Source: JAGXQV01 sp964505475 (GTDB lineage Bacteria > Pseudomonadota > Gammaproteobacteria > Burkholderiales > Sulfuricellaceae). From it: 64,000 bases of DNA. Below, piece after piece: positions 39,857 through 48,249 of the stretch (position 1 is the first letter of the stretch; every line of letters begins with the position of its first letter). The stretch covers positions 1 through 64,000 of the forward strand of contig CAZDIJ010000004.1 in assembly GCA_964505475.1 (NCBI GenBank). The letters are read 5' to 3'. The notes under the pieces were generated by a model, which searched no databases, had not been told where the DNA came from, and saw only the letters and a program-made list of their open reading frames with translations. A program made the position numbers and the translations under genes.

Positions 39857-40042
39857 TCACACCCGGTTCGATGCGCGCATCAACGCGCCGCGCAGGGCGA
39901 TGGTCAGGCTCGACCCGAGGCCGACGCGCTGCGCCAGCGCCGGCAGGATGATCAGCGAAGCCAGCGCGAAGCCGGCGCCCAGCAGCAGCGAAGCCATGGC
40001 TTGATCGTTGCCGGATTTCACGGCGGATTGGGTTTCTTTCAT
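39857..40042 (-). CDS. Small single- or double-helix membrane protein
   Basis: A 61-residue protein (MKETQSAVKSGNDQAMASLL ... ALAQRVGLGSSLTIALRGAL) with one clear hydrophobic helix (about 17-35). A good ribosome site, AGGAG, lies 9 bases before the ATG at 40042. It is 10 bases upstream of the SCO gene. It could be a small subunit or assembly factor; nothing more can be said. Confidence 0.55.
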   Translation of the reverse strand: MKETQSAVKSGNDQAMASLLLGAGFALASLIILPALAQRVGLGSSLTIALRGALMRASNRV

Positions 40043-40131
40043 GACGGCTCTCCTATTCTCGACAAACATCCGACCGCACCCAGGGTGCGGCGGCGAGACA
40101 ACAGTTCCGCCCCGGTTGGGCGGAAGGCGTT

Positions 40132-40530
40132 TCAGGAGAGGGCGGGCGGACCGCGTTTGTGCGCGGAGGACCAGAACAGCAGGGGGTCGGGAACGAACGG
40201 ACGGCCATCGGCGACGGCCAGCGAGGTATCCGGCGGGATGGGTGCGGCGGATGAGGCGGCGGCGAGTGGCGGCGGCGTTTGGTCGGCGCTCAGGCAGAAG
40301 GGACAGTGCTTGATGCCGTGCGCGGCGGAAGTATCGGATTCGTCGCCACTCTGCGACACCAGTACCTTCTTGAGGCCGAAGCTGGTGCACATCTCCACCA
40401 CCGCCATGCTCTTGCCCGCCGCCATCGCATAGGACAAGGTCGGCGCCAGGGCGTTGAGCAGCACGGCGAACAGCGCGAAGTATGCTGCGCGGCGCAGGAG
40501 ATTGCGAGTTAAGCCGATGACGGAAACCAT
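40132..40530 (-). CDS. DUF2946-type small protein with HCPFC motif
   Basis: A 132-residue protein: N-terminal signal/anchor helix (about 14-36), a short domain with EMCTSFGLKKVLVSQSG and GIKHCPFCLSADQTPPPL, and a Pro-rich tail. This matches DUF2946 proteins, which accompany copper and TonB-dependent uptake genes. It is the first gene of the minus-strand copper cluster. The HCPFCL string recurs in the polytopic protein at 36065. Confidence 0.75.
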   Translation of the reverse strand: MVSVIGLTRNLLRRAAYFALFAVLLNALAPTLSYAMAAGKSMAVVEMCTSFGLKKVLVSQSGDESDTSAAHGIKHCPFCLSADQTPPPLAAASSAAPIPPDTSLAVADGRPFVPDPLLFWSSAHKRGPPALS

Positions 40531-40585
40531 GGGGAAAATGATAGCAAACTCCCCGCGTGTTTGCGATGCGCTGGGGCAATATTTT

Positions 40586-41803
40586 TCAGTTCTGGAGCAG
40601 CACCGGGGCGAATCCGCCCAGCGGCGTGCGGAAGTTGGTGGTTTGCCCCTGGTAGAGGCGCGCCGCGATCAATTGGGTGGCGCCGCCATAGACGTAGTAG
40701 CGGAAATCCAGTTTCAGTTCGGCGGCGTCGCGCAGCACGCGCCGGCTCGGCGGCACGTAGGCTTGCGCCACATACTGGCCGGCGAGGATGTCTTGCCACG
40801 CCCGCCGGGTCAGTTTTTCGCCGCGATAGGCGCCGCGTCCGCCGAAGCCGTGCGCCGGCTTGAAGAACCAGCGGCGCCGCTCGCGCCACAGGGTGTCGGC
40901 GTTGTCCGGCGTTACTTCGACCGTGGCCGGCACGCAGCGCGCCAGGCATTCGGCATCCTTGGGGGCCACGCCCAGCTCGCGCAGGCGCAGCGGGTCGCTC
41001 AGCAGCGCCAGGTTGCGCTTGTCGGCATAGAGGGTGTGAGCGCGCGGATGCGGGGTCAGCGCCGCCGCGCCGTCCAGGTAGGCCAGCCGCAGGGCGGCGT
41101 GGCTTTCTTCCTCCAGCATGAAATCGGTGACCCGGTTGTAAACCAGGTCGATGGCCGTATCGCCGTGTCTGAGCACTCCATCGCGGTAGGTCAGCGCGGC
41201 GGCGTCGGCCACCAGGGCGGTGAAGCCGTGGCGTTGCAGCAACGCCTGGAATAGCAGGAATTCGGGATAGAGGTATTGCCCGGCGGGGTCGTCATCGACG
41301 ATGGCGATGCAGCGCAATGGCCGTTCGCCGCGCTGGAGTCGCCATTCCTCGCGGAACATGGCGACGAAAGCATCTTCGCGGCTTTCCACGGCGCGGGCGG
41401 CGGGTTCGAGCGCATCCGCCAGCACCGCGTTGAGCAATCCGCCTCCGGCATTGGTGTTGATCTCGATGAGCTGGGGTACGCCGTCGCTCAAATGGAAATC
41501 GTAACCGAGAAAAACGCCGCGCGCGCCGGGGTCGAAACCGGTGATTGCCGGGGAGCGGGCAAGCACTGTTTCGCGGTAGGCGGGCAGCGCCACAACGCTT
41601 TCGACCGCTGCGATGGTGGCGCGCATCCGGGCATCCGCCTCGCGCGCCAGCGGCACCGCCTCCGCGGCGAACAGGTGGGGGCGTTGTTCGAGCAGGGCGC
41701 GGCAGCCTTCTTCGTTGCCGCAACGGCGCGCCAGCAAGGCGCGCAGCCGGGGCAAATCCACATCATGGGGAAAGTTCGCGCTGCCGGGCGGGGTGGGGGT
41801 CAA
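40586..41803 (-). CDS. ATP-grasp-like protein of unknown function
   Basis: A 405-residue protein. The N-terminal part has VFLGYDFHLSDGVPQLIEIN and TNAGGGLLN, the C-terminal part RRWFFKPAHGFGGRGAYRGE and LKLDFRYYVYGG, reminiscent of (circularly permuted) ATP-grasp ligases that bind ATP through a KP...GGRG loop. The proposed start is a TTG at 41803, 5 bases after the previous gene's stop; no in-frame ATG precedes conserved-looking sequence. The ligase substrate is unknown. Its neighbour is a small membrane protein, then apbE. Confidence 0.6.
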   Translation of the reverse strand: MTPTPPGSANFPHDVDLPRLRALLARRCGNEEGCRALLEQRPHLFAAEAVPLAREADARMRATIAAVESVVALPAYRETVLARSPAITGFDPGARGVFLGYDFHLSDGVPQLIEINTNAGGGLLNAVLADALEPAARAVESREDAFVAMFREEWRLQRGERPLRCIAIVDDDPAGQYLYPEFLLFQALLQRHGFTALVADAAALTYRDGVLRHGDTAIDLVYNRVTDFMLEEESHAALRLAYLDGAAALTPHPRAHTLYADKRNLALLSDPLRLRELGVAPKDAECLARCVPATVEVTPDNADTLWRERRRWFFKPAHGFGGRGAYRGEKLTRRAWQDILAGQYVAQAYVPPSRRVLRDAAELKLDFRYYVYGGATQLIAARLYQGQTTNFRTPLGGFAPVLLQN

Positions 41804-41808
41804 GCCGC

Positions 41809-42087
41809 TTATTCTTCGTAAATCTTGTTGCGCGCCTTGTACAGCGCGATATGCCAAACCGAGAAGCCGAGCATCGCCACCCCGGCCAGGGTGTGATAAC
41901 GCATCGCCTTGCGTCCGCGCACCATCGCCGACCATACCAGCACTCCCATCGACAGCCCCATGCCGGTCTTCGCCAGCGTGCGCTGGGTGGCGATGGAGGG
42001 AAGTTTGCTGGCGGGCTTGCTGGCTTTCACGGGTTTTTCCACGGCGGTTTTCTCTGGCTTTCCTGAAGGTGGGCGGCAAAGTAGCAC
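41809..42087 (-). CDS. Small membrane protein
   Basis: A 92-residue protein: a Lys/Pro/Ala-rich N-terminus (about 8-30), then two hydrophobic helices, GMGLSMGVLVWSAMVRGRKA and YHTLAGVAMLGFSVWHIALY, ending KARNKIYEE. The His at both ends of the second helix resembles small b-type or ferric-reductase-like proteins, but this is weak. It ends 5 bases before the ATP-grasp-like gene. Confidence 0.6.
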   Translation of the reverse strand: MLLCRPPSGKPEKTAVEKPVKASKPASKLPSIATQRTLAKTGMGLSMGVLVWSAMVRGRKAMRYHTLAGVAMLGFSVWHIALYKARNKIYEE

Positions 42088-42126
42088 CGCCGGCGCGCGG
42101 CTGTCAACTTGCCGGGGTTTTCCTGC

Positions 42127-43017
42127 TTATGCAAACCCGGAGTGAATGGCTCCGCCGCTGTCCACGGCGAGAAACGGCAATCCCATATCGGTCAGCCAAG
42201 CCAGGCCGTCCGCGCCCTTGAGCATGGCGATGGTGCTCAGGCTGCCGGCCAGCATGCAATTGGGCGCCTGCACGGTGACGCTGCGCAGTCCCTCGACCGG
42301 CCAGCCGGTGCGCGGGTTGAGCAGGTGCCCATAGCGCCGCCCGGCGATCTCCAGGCAGCGCGCGTAATCTCCGCTGGTCGCCAAGCCGCCGGAATATACC
42401 GGCAAGCGCGCCAGCATGCGCTCGCCATCATCGGGATGGCGCAAGCCGACGAGCCATGGCGCTCCATCCGGCTGCGCTCCCCAAACGCACAGGTCGCCGC
42501 CCAGGTTGGCGAAGCCGTGCGCGCAACCCATTTCCAGGCACACTGCGGCGGCGCGATCGGCGGCATATTCCTTGCCGATGCCGCCGAAATCGAGTTCCAT
42601 GCCGTCCAGCGGCAAGCGGAGACGGGGTTTTTCCCAAACGACTTGTTCCCAGCCTACCAAGGGTAGCAGTGCTTCGATTTCCTCTTCCGCCGGAATTCGC
42701 CCGCCTTGAAAGTTCCAGGCGCGGCGCAGCACGCCGCTGGTGATGTCGAAAAGCCCATCGCTCTGACGGTAGCAGTTATCGGCGTAATCGAGCAGAGCGG
42801 CGGTTTCTTCGTCCACCTCCAGAGGAGGGGCGCCGGCGGCGCGGTTGATCGCGGCGGTTATGCTGTCATCGCGGTAGCGCGAGAAGCGGCGCTCGATGCG
42901 CCGCACTTCGGCGATGGCTGCCTGCGCAGCGGTTGCCGCGGCTTTTTCGCCGGATGCGAAGAAACGCAGCTCGTTGCGGCACGACATGGCATCGAAAGTA
43001 AAATAGAACAGCCGCAT
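42127..43017 (-). CDS. apbE: FAD:protein FMN transferase (ApbE)
   Basis: A 296-residue protein of the ApbE family, which attaches FMN to Thr in flavoproteins such as RnfG/NqrC. Motifs: RRIERRFSRYRDDSITAAIN, SDGLFDITSGVLRRAWNF, ELDFGGIGKEYAADRA (the conserved GGIAKGYA-like loop) and GHLLNPRTGWPVEGL. There is no signal peptide with the ATG at 43017; an upstream ATG at 43059 adds no signal either. ApbE genes often accompany DUF4266/DUF3570/TlpA sets, as found 4-5 kb away here. Confidence 0.9.
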   Translation of the reverse strand: MRLFYFTFDAMSCRNELRFFASGEKAAATAAQAAIAEVRRIERRFSRYRDDSITAAINRAAGAPPLEVDEETAALLDYADNCYRQSDGLFDITSGVLRRAWNFQGGRIPAEEEIEALLPLVGWEQVVWEKPRLRLPLDGMELDFGGIGKEYAADRAAAVCLEMGCAHGFANLGGDLCVWGAQPDGAPWLVGLRHPDDGERMLARLPVYSGGLATSGDYARCLEIAGRRYGHLLNPRTGWPVEGLRSVTVQAPNCMLAGSLSTIAMLKGADGLAWLTDMGLPFLAVDSGGAIHSGFA

Positions 43018-43167
43018 GAGGGGATTTGAACCTGTCAATGAATGGATTCCCCCAGTCAATGCCGGGCAGATGTGCCGGATAAAGTGGCCGCCGGGGAAAG
43101 GGGGCTAGGGCGTCTGTGCGTAAGTTGAATGATGCCGCGGCGGAATGCGCGGAGAACATCTTGCATG

Positions 43168-44373
43168 CTATTTGCAACCGGATGTTTCGAGCCAGGCGGC
43201 GAGGTCGCCCAAGTCTTGTTGCCCGCCGCCGGACGGTCCGATATAGACCGTCCGCTGGGTATCGTTGGCAATCCCGAGGTGGGTTTGGGTGCCGGAATAG
43301 TAGCGGTAATAGTAAACCCCCGATGTTTGGGATGGCGTGGAAGCGGGCGCAAAATATTGAGGGTAGGCTTTTTCCGCCCAGTTGAACAGACAATCTGCCG
43401 AGGCGGAAGAAACTTCCGGGGTTGTTTTGCCGCGAACCAGCCGAACCGGGTAACTGTAGGATTTTCCGTTGGGAGTGGCGCCGCCATCGGTGAAGTTGAC
43501 TGGCCAGGCGGTACCCGATATGCCGGGGCAGACGGAGGATGACCAAAACCCCGACAATGGCGTATTGGGGAAAACCGTGGTGTTAATGGCAGGATTGAGT
43601 TTGTTCCATTCGACAATGGTAAACAGTTCATTTTGATTGGGTAGCCGCCAGCCGCCGGAGGCCGCGTAAGTTTGGCCAAGCGCGATCGCTTGCACCCAGT
43701 CATAGGCCGATGCCGTGCCGCTACAGGCTGAACCAGTCCAGTTTTGGCCTTCGGCGCAGCGCTTCCAGATCAGGCCGGTTTTTTTGTGGGCGACGGTGCC
43801 GTCGCCATTATCGGTAAAATCGGATAGCGGAGTATAGCCCGAAGGGGCGGGAGAAGTTCCTCCTCTCACCAGTCGCACTCGGGCGCTGCCCGCTTTGTCG
43901 TTGGGGCTGACGAAGCCGCAATTGAAATAGACGTTCCATGCGAAACCCGCGTTCGCGGCGTAGGTTGAATCTGACCAGAAATTCGACGCGGGCGTGATGG
44001 GGAAAATTGTGTTGTTGATGGTGGGATTGAAATTGTCCCGTTCGATAATTGAAACCAGTTCGGCGATGGTGGGAGTGCGCCAGTCGTTTTTTCCGGCGAA
44101 GCTGGCGGTCAAGGCGGCGGCTTGCGCCCAGGTGTAGGCTTGCGCCGAGCCGGTACAGGATAAACCGCTCCAGCTCTGGCCTTCGGCGCAGCGCTTCCAG
44201 GTCAGCCCGGTGGTTTTGTGGGTTGCCGTTCCATCGCCGTTGTCGGTGAAATCCGTGGCGGGGGTGGTGGCGCATCCAGGATTGGCGGACGACAGTGCCA
44301 ATGTCAACCCCATCCAGGCAAGAGGCGCCGCGAAATGCGGAAGCCTGTTCCTCGCTGTCGCCAAGAATTTCAT
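43168..44373 (-). CDS. Exported protein with two DUF1566 (Lcl) domains
   Basis: A 401-residue protein with a long signal (about 1-35), then two DUF1566/Lcl repeats: DFTDNGDGTATHKTTGLTWK ... NDWRTPTIAELVSI and DFTDNGDGTVAHKKTGLIWK ... GGWRLPNQNELFTI. A C-terminal 70-residue domain (CLFNWAEKAYPQYF ... TQTHLGIANDTQ, then a final SGCK) has Cys at both ends, a module I have seen in exported beta-proteobacterial proteins. It is probably a surface or adhesin-like protein. A MITE-like element lies 25 bases upstream of its start. Confidence 0.8.
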   Translation of the reverse strand: MKFLATARNRLPHFAAPLAWMGLTLALSSANPGCATTPATDFTDNGDGTATHKTTGLTWKRCAEGQSWSGLSCTGSAQAYTWAQAAALTASFAGKNDWRTPTIAELVSIIERDNFNPTINNTIFPITPASNFWSDSTYAANAGFAWNVYFNCGFVSPNDKAGSARVRLVRGGTSPAPSGYTPLSDFTDNGDGTVAHKKTGLIWKRCAEGQNWTGSACSGTASAYDWVQAIALGQTYAASGGWRLPNQNELFTIVEWNKLNPAINTTVFPNTPLSGFWSSSVCPGISGTAWPVNFTDGGATPNGKSYSYPVRLVRGKTTPEVSSASADCLFNWAEKAYPQYFAPASTPSQTSGVYYYRYYSGTQTHLGIANDTQRTVYIGPSGGGQQDLGDLAAWLETSGCK

Positions 44374-44398
44374 GGTGTGCCGATCTTCAAAACGGAAT

Positions 44399-44570
44399 AT
44401 GCCTCTCAGCTATTCTCAGCAAACGTCCACGCCCTCCCTTGCGCGCATAGCGCGCGGGGGAGGGTTGGGGTGGGGGCGTTTGCCCGCATGGCCGCCGCCG
44501 TTTGCCCCCATCCCGGCCTTCCCCCGCGAGCAGGGGAAGGAGCGATAGCTGAGAATAATTTAGAGGCATG
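44399..44570. mobile_element. Complete MITE-like element with 9-bp direct repeats
   Basis: This 172-bp element begins ATGCCTCTCAGCTATTCTCA and ends with the inverted counterpart GAGAATAATTTAGAGGCATG. Two strong hairpins (CCTTCCCCCGCGAGCAGGGG side and CCTCCCTTGCGCGCATAGCG side) occupy the middle. The 9-mer AAACGGAAT is found exactly at 44390-44398 and 44571-44579. It is non-coding and lies between the DUF1566 and dsbD genes. Confidence 0.85.
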
Positions 44571-44603
44571 AAACGGAATTGTCCGATTTTACAGGCAGAC
44601 GGC

Positions 44604-46373
44604 TTACCTTAACGCCGTCCCCAAATTGGTGAGAAATTTCTCCGGCGGTTCATAGCCGATCACCCGGCCGCTTTCCTTGCCGTTCCCGTCGAAGAATATG
44701 ACGCCGGGCGGACCGAACAGGCCGAAGCGCTTGAGCAGCGCCTTGTCGTCTTTGCCGTTGGCGGTCACGTCGGCCTGGAGCAGCACGACATTGCCGAGCC
44801 GCGCCGCGACCTTGGGGTCGGCGAAGGTAAAGCGCTCCAGTTCCTTGCAGGATACGCACCAGTCGGCGTAGAAATCCAGCATCACCTGTTTGCCTGCGGC
44901 CTGTTCCAGGCGATTTTCCAGGTCGGCGACGCCGGTCACGCGCTCGAACTTGAGATGGGCTTCGCTTTTGACTCCGGCGGCGATCGCCTGAAAGCCGGAC
45001 AGCGGCTGGAGGATGTCGCGCCCGCCCGCCAGCGCGCCGATGAACAGCGACACCCCCGCCAGCAGCGCGATCACGCCCGCGCCCTTCCAGAATTTCCTGA
45101 ATCCGCTGGCGGGATGCGGCAAGGGGTCGAGGGCGTGCAGGTAGATCGCGGAGACGATCAGCAATGCCGCCCAGGCCAGCATGTGCGCAACCGGTGGGAT
45201 GACCGGCGACACCAGCCAGATCGCCATGCCGAGCATGAGCACGCCAAAGAAGCTCTTCACCGTGTCCATCCAGGCGCCCGCGCGCGGCAGCAGCGCGCCC
45301 GCCGAGAGCCCGACCAGCAGCAGCGGCACGCCCATCCCCAGCGCCATGGCGAACAGCGCCGCGCCGCCCAGCAGCACGTCGCGGCTCTGGCCGATATACA
45401 ACAGGGCGCCCGCCAGCGGGGCGGCCACGCAGGGGCCGACGATCACGGCGGAGAGCGCGCCCATCGCGAATACGCCGCCCAGGTTGCCGCCCTGGATCTG
45501 GTTGGCTTCCTTGTTGAACCAGCTCTGGACGAAATTGGGCATTTGCAGTTCGTAAAAGCCGAACATGGACAGCGACAGCAGCACGAAGATGCCGGCGAAT
45601 CCCCCCAGCACCCAGGGCGTTTGCAGCGCGTTGGAGAGCAGCGAGCCGGACAATCCGGCGGCGACGCCGGCCAGCGCGTAGGTGATCGCCATGCCCAGCA
45701 CGTAGGACAGCGAGAGCGTGAAGCCGCGCCGCTTGGTGAGATGCTGTCCCTGGCCGACGATGATGCCGGAGAGTATCGGGATCATCGGGAACACGCACGG
45801 CGTCAGCGCCAGCAGCAGGCCAAAGCCGAAGAAGCTCGCCACCGCCAGCCAGAAGCCGCCGCCCTTGAACAGCGCCGCGACGCGCGAGGTTTCGTCGGTT
45901 GCGGGCTGTGCGGGTTCCGCCGCCGGAGACGCGGATGCGGCGCCCGATGTGGCCTGGGGCAATGCGAGCCGCATGCTGGCGGTCTGCGGCGGATAGCACA
46001 GCCCGGCATCGGCGCAACCCTGCGCAACAGCTTTCAAGGTGAAGGTTTGCGTGGCGCCGGAAGCCGGCTGGGCGGCTATGGGCAGCTTGATCGCCACCTC
46101 GTTGCGGTAGGTCTCGACGCGACCGAAGTATTCGTCCTGCTTCACCTTGCCGGGGGGGAATTGCGCTGCGCCGAGTTCGATGCCGTCGGCGCTGAATTTG
46201 AATTTTTCGCGGTACAGGTAATAGCCGTCGGCTATCCGGTAGCGCACTTCCACGGTTTGCGCATCCAGCGCCCGCGCCGAGAAACGGAAAGCCTGCTCGG
46301 GGTCGAGCGGCTCGCCGTCGCCGGCGTGGGCGAATAGCGAAAACAACAGCAATGCGGCAGCGATCAGGCGCAT
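44604..46373 (-). CDS. dsbD: Thiol:disulfide interchange protein DsbD
   Basis: A 589-residue protein with all three DsbD parts: signal peptide and N-terminal periplasmic domain (Cys in QGCADAGLCYPPQ), eight-helix membrane domain with LTPCVFPMIPIL and VGPCVAAPLAGA, and a C-terminal thioredoxin domain with ADWCVSCKELE. It moves electrons from cytoplasmic thioredoxin to the periplasm, serving cytochrome maturation and TlpA-like proteins nearby. The start at 46373 gives the signal MRLIAAALLLFSLFAHA; upstream in-frame sequence belongs to the DUF3570 gene region. Confidence 0.93.
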   Translation of the reverse strand: MRLIAAALLLFSLFAHAGDGEPLDPEQAFRFSARALDAQTVEVRYRIADGYYLYREKFKFSADGIELGAAQFPPGKVKQDEYFGRVETYRNEVAIKLPIAAQPASGATQTFTLKAVAQGCADAGLCYPPQTASMRLALPQATSGAASASPAAEPAQPATDETSRVAALFKGGGFWLAVASFFGFGLLLALTPCVFPMIPILSGIIVGQGQHLTKRRGFTLSLSYVLGMAITYALAGVAAGLSGSLLSNALQTPWVLGGFAGIFVLLSLSMFGFYELQMPNFVQSWFNKEANQIQGGNLGGVFAMGALSAVIVGPCVAAPLAGALLYIGQSRDVLLGGAALFAMALGMGVPLLLVGLSAGALLPRAGAWMDTVKSFFGVLMLGMAIWLVSPVIPPVAHMLAWAALLIVSAIYLHALDPLPHPASGFRKFWKGAGVIALLAGVSLFIGALAGGRDILQPLSGFQAIAAGVKSEAHLKFERVTGVADLENRLEQAAGKQVMLDFYADWCVSCKELERFTFADPKVAARLGNVVLLQADVTANGKDDKALLKRFGLFGPPGVIFFDGNGKESGRVIGYEPPEKFLTNLGTALR

Positions 46374-46384
46374 CGGAACTCCAT

Positions 46385-47536
46385 CTAGAAAACCCGGCTC
46401 AACCCTATCATCAGGAACTTCGCGTCCAGCGCGGGGAATCCCTCGCTGCCCTCGCCACCCAGCCGCCAGGAAGCTTCCTGGCGGTAACGGGCGATGCTGG
46501 CGTCGAGGTTGGTGCGCGCATCCATCTCGTAAATCAGCTTGAGTGAAGCGGTGATGGCGCCGAACCCGGACAGCCGCGCGTCGCTCGACCCCAAGCCGCC
46601 GCCGGCGGTAAAACTGCTCGCGTAAAAATTTGCCGGGGACTGGGTGTAGTACCGCAGTGCGGGTACGATTTTCAGTCCACGCGCGATTTCCCGGGTAACG
46701 CCCAAGTCCAAGGTGTGGGCGCGAATGCCCCAGTTGTCCCGGTAGTAGCGGTAGTCCGTCAGCAGCGCCGCACTCCATCCGGGGAAGTAATGGCGGTAGC
46801 GCGTCAGCCAGGCCGCCGAGGAACGTCCGTCGGGGCGCGTGTCGCGCTGCATGATGGGGGCGCGGCTATTGAGGAGATAACTCAGGGTGAATTTGTAGGG
46901 ATCGTTGAAATAGCCGTTGCCGCTGGAATAGGTCAAGTTGCTCTGTACCAGCGACACCGGGGTCAGCAGTTGGGTGACGCCGACCATGTAATCCCGCGTG
47001 GTGCGCGGTTCGTCCAGGGTGGTCTGGATGGAAGAGCCGATGCGGTCATTGGTTTCGCCCGCGCCGAGGGCGAGGGTGGTGTTCTTGTCGTTGAAATCGA
47101 GGCGCGTATCGACGCTTACCGATTGCGAGAGATAGTCGCGCTCCGATGAAACCGAGGCGCTCAGCCCGATGCTGCCTTCGTCGAAATGGCGCGTCAGCTT
47201 GACATCGGCGGCACGCCGTTCGTCGCGGATGGAGGCGCTGGTCAAGGTATGCACCGGTTTGCCGCTACGGTTGGTGACGTATTGCGGCGAGGCGCCGGAG
47301 ATCGAATCCACCGTGGCCGCCGCCGCGATGTCGAAATTATCCCCGAGCGGCGCTTCCGCCCATAGCAATGGCGCGCTTGCTTCCATGCGGTTTTTTTCGA
47401 CGTAGGAGAGATACTTGATGCCGCCGCGCGCCATCTCAAGCTGCCCGGCCTGCACCGGCAGCGCCAGCACCGGCAAGGCCAATGCGGCGCCCGCCAGGGA
47501 CTGTGCGGCCAATCGCGCGTTTTTAGTTACAGCCAC
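46385..47536 (-). CDS. DUF3570 outer-membrane beta-barrel-like protein
   Basis: A 383-residue exported protein with a signal (SLAGAALALPVLALPVQAG) and a beta-rich body with repeated aromatic strand ends, terminating in Phe (MIGLSRVF), typical of outer-membrane barrels and of DUF3570. The GTG at 47536 overlaps the DUF4266 stop by 14 bases and gives a sensible signal peptide; longer in-frame sequence is the DUF4266 gene out of frame. It forms a set with DUF4266 and TlpA upstream, a grouping seen in many proteobacteria, function unknown. Confidence 0.75.
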   Translation of the reverse strand: MAVTKNARLAAQSLAGAALALPVLALPVQAGQLEMARGGIKYLSYVEKNRMEASAPLLWAEAPLGDNFDIAAAATVDSISGASPQYVTNRSGKPVHTLTSASIRDERRAADVKLTRHFDEGSIGLSASVSSERDYLSQSVSVDTRLDFNDKNTTLALGAGETNDRIGSSIQTTLDEPRTTRDYMVGVTQLLTPVSLVQSNLTYSSGNGYFNDPYKFTLSYLLNSRAPIMQRDTRPDGRSSAAWLTRYRHYFPGWSAALLTDYRYYRDNWGIRAHTLDLGVTREIARGLKIVPALRYYTQSPANFYASSFTAGGGLGSSDARLSGFGAITASLKLIYEMDARTNLDASIARYRQEASWRLGGEGSEGFPALDAKFLMIGLSRVF

Positions 47537-47729
47537 AGCCGCCTCCTCCCACGCCGTAACCGCCACGCGCCGCTTCCTTGCTCGAATAGATGTGCTGATG
47601 AAAGCGCGCTTCCGCCATGTCGCCGTCGAAGGACATTTCCGGTTTGGCGAGATAGCCGCGTTCATAGGGTTTGACGTTGGCGCAACCGGCCAGCGCCGCC
47701 GCCAAAATGAGCCATGGCAGGATTCTCAT
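47523..47729 (-). CDS. DUF4266 lipoprotein
   Basis: A 68-residue lipoprotein: MRILPWLILAAALAGCANVK (Cys16 in the lipobox) followed by EMSFDGDMAEARFHQHIYSS and a Gly/Cys tail (GGYGVGGGGCGCN). This is a textbook DUF4266 protein. It overlaps the TlpA stop by four bases and the DUF3570 start by 14, so the trio is translated together. The CGC tail may coordinate metal or form a disulfide. Confidence 0.85.
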   Translation of the reverse strand: MRILPWLILAAALAGCANVKPYERGYLAKPEMSFDGDMAEARFHQHIYSSKEAARGGYGVGGGGCGCN

Positions 47730-48235
47730 GGTTTTTCTCCCAGGAGGGCGACGATCTGCTCTTCCAGCGCCGCCGCCGAGTCCTGCTTGAAGCCGCGGTG
47801 AACGTAGCGCACCACGCCCTTGCGGTCGATCAGGTAAGCGCTCGGCATCGCCTTGACGCCGTAACGCTCGGCGATGCCGTGGTCACGGTCGGTCACCAGC
47901 GCGAAGGAAACCGGCTGCGTCTCGACGAAACGGCGCGCTTCGCCCAATTCCTGATCCTGGTTGACCGCCACCACGCCGAAGCCACGGTCGCGGTATTTGG
48001 CGTAAATCCGGTCGATCTGGGGAAAAGCGCTACGGCACGGCGGACACCAGGATGCCCAGAAATCGAGATAGACCACCTTGCCGCGGTAGTCCTCCAGTTT
48101 TACCGTCGATGGCTTGAGGAGATGGGGGGCGCTGAAATCAGGCGCCGGGGTGTCCGTTCCGACCGTTGCCTGCGCCGTGCCTGTCGCCAGAATCAGCCCC
48201 AGGAAAAGCGCCGTAAATTTTTTCGGGTTGCTCAT
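47726..48235 (-). CDS. TlpA-like periplasmic thioredoxin
   Basis: A 169-residue thioredoxin-fold protein with signal peptide (MSNPKKFTALFLGLILATGT, then AQA) and active site ASWCPPCRSAFP. The cis-Pro loop is YGVKAMPSAYLI. It is probably a periplasmic reductase fed by DsbD, encoded 1.4 kb away. The start at 48235 is preferred because upstream codons overlap the cytochrome gene without signal-like sequence. Confidence 0.88.
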   Translation of the reverse strand: MSNPKKFTALFLGLILATGTAQATVGTDTPAPDFSAPHLLKPSTVKLEDYRGKVVYLDFWASWCPPCRSAFPQIDRIYAKYRDRGFGVVAVNQDQELGEARRFVETQPVSFALVTDRDHGIAERYGVKAMPSAYLIDRKGVVRYVHRGFKQDSAAALEEQIVALLGEKP

Positions 48236-48249
48236 GGTGGTTTTCCTGT

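Noticed and set aside
44604..46778. Reading frame of 724 codons including dsbD
   Set aside because: The first 135 codons run antisense-like through the DUF3570 region; the signal peptide at 46373 marks the true DsbD start.
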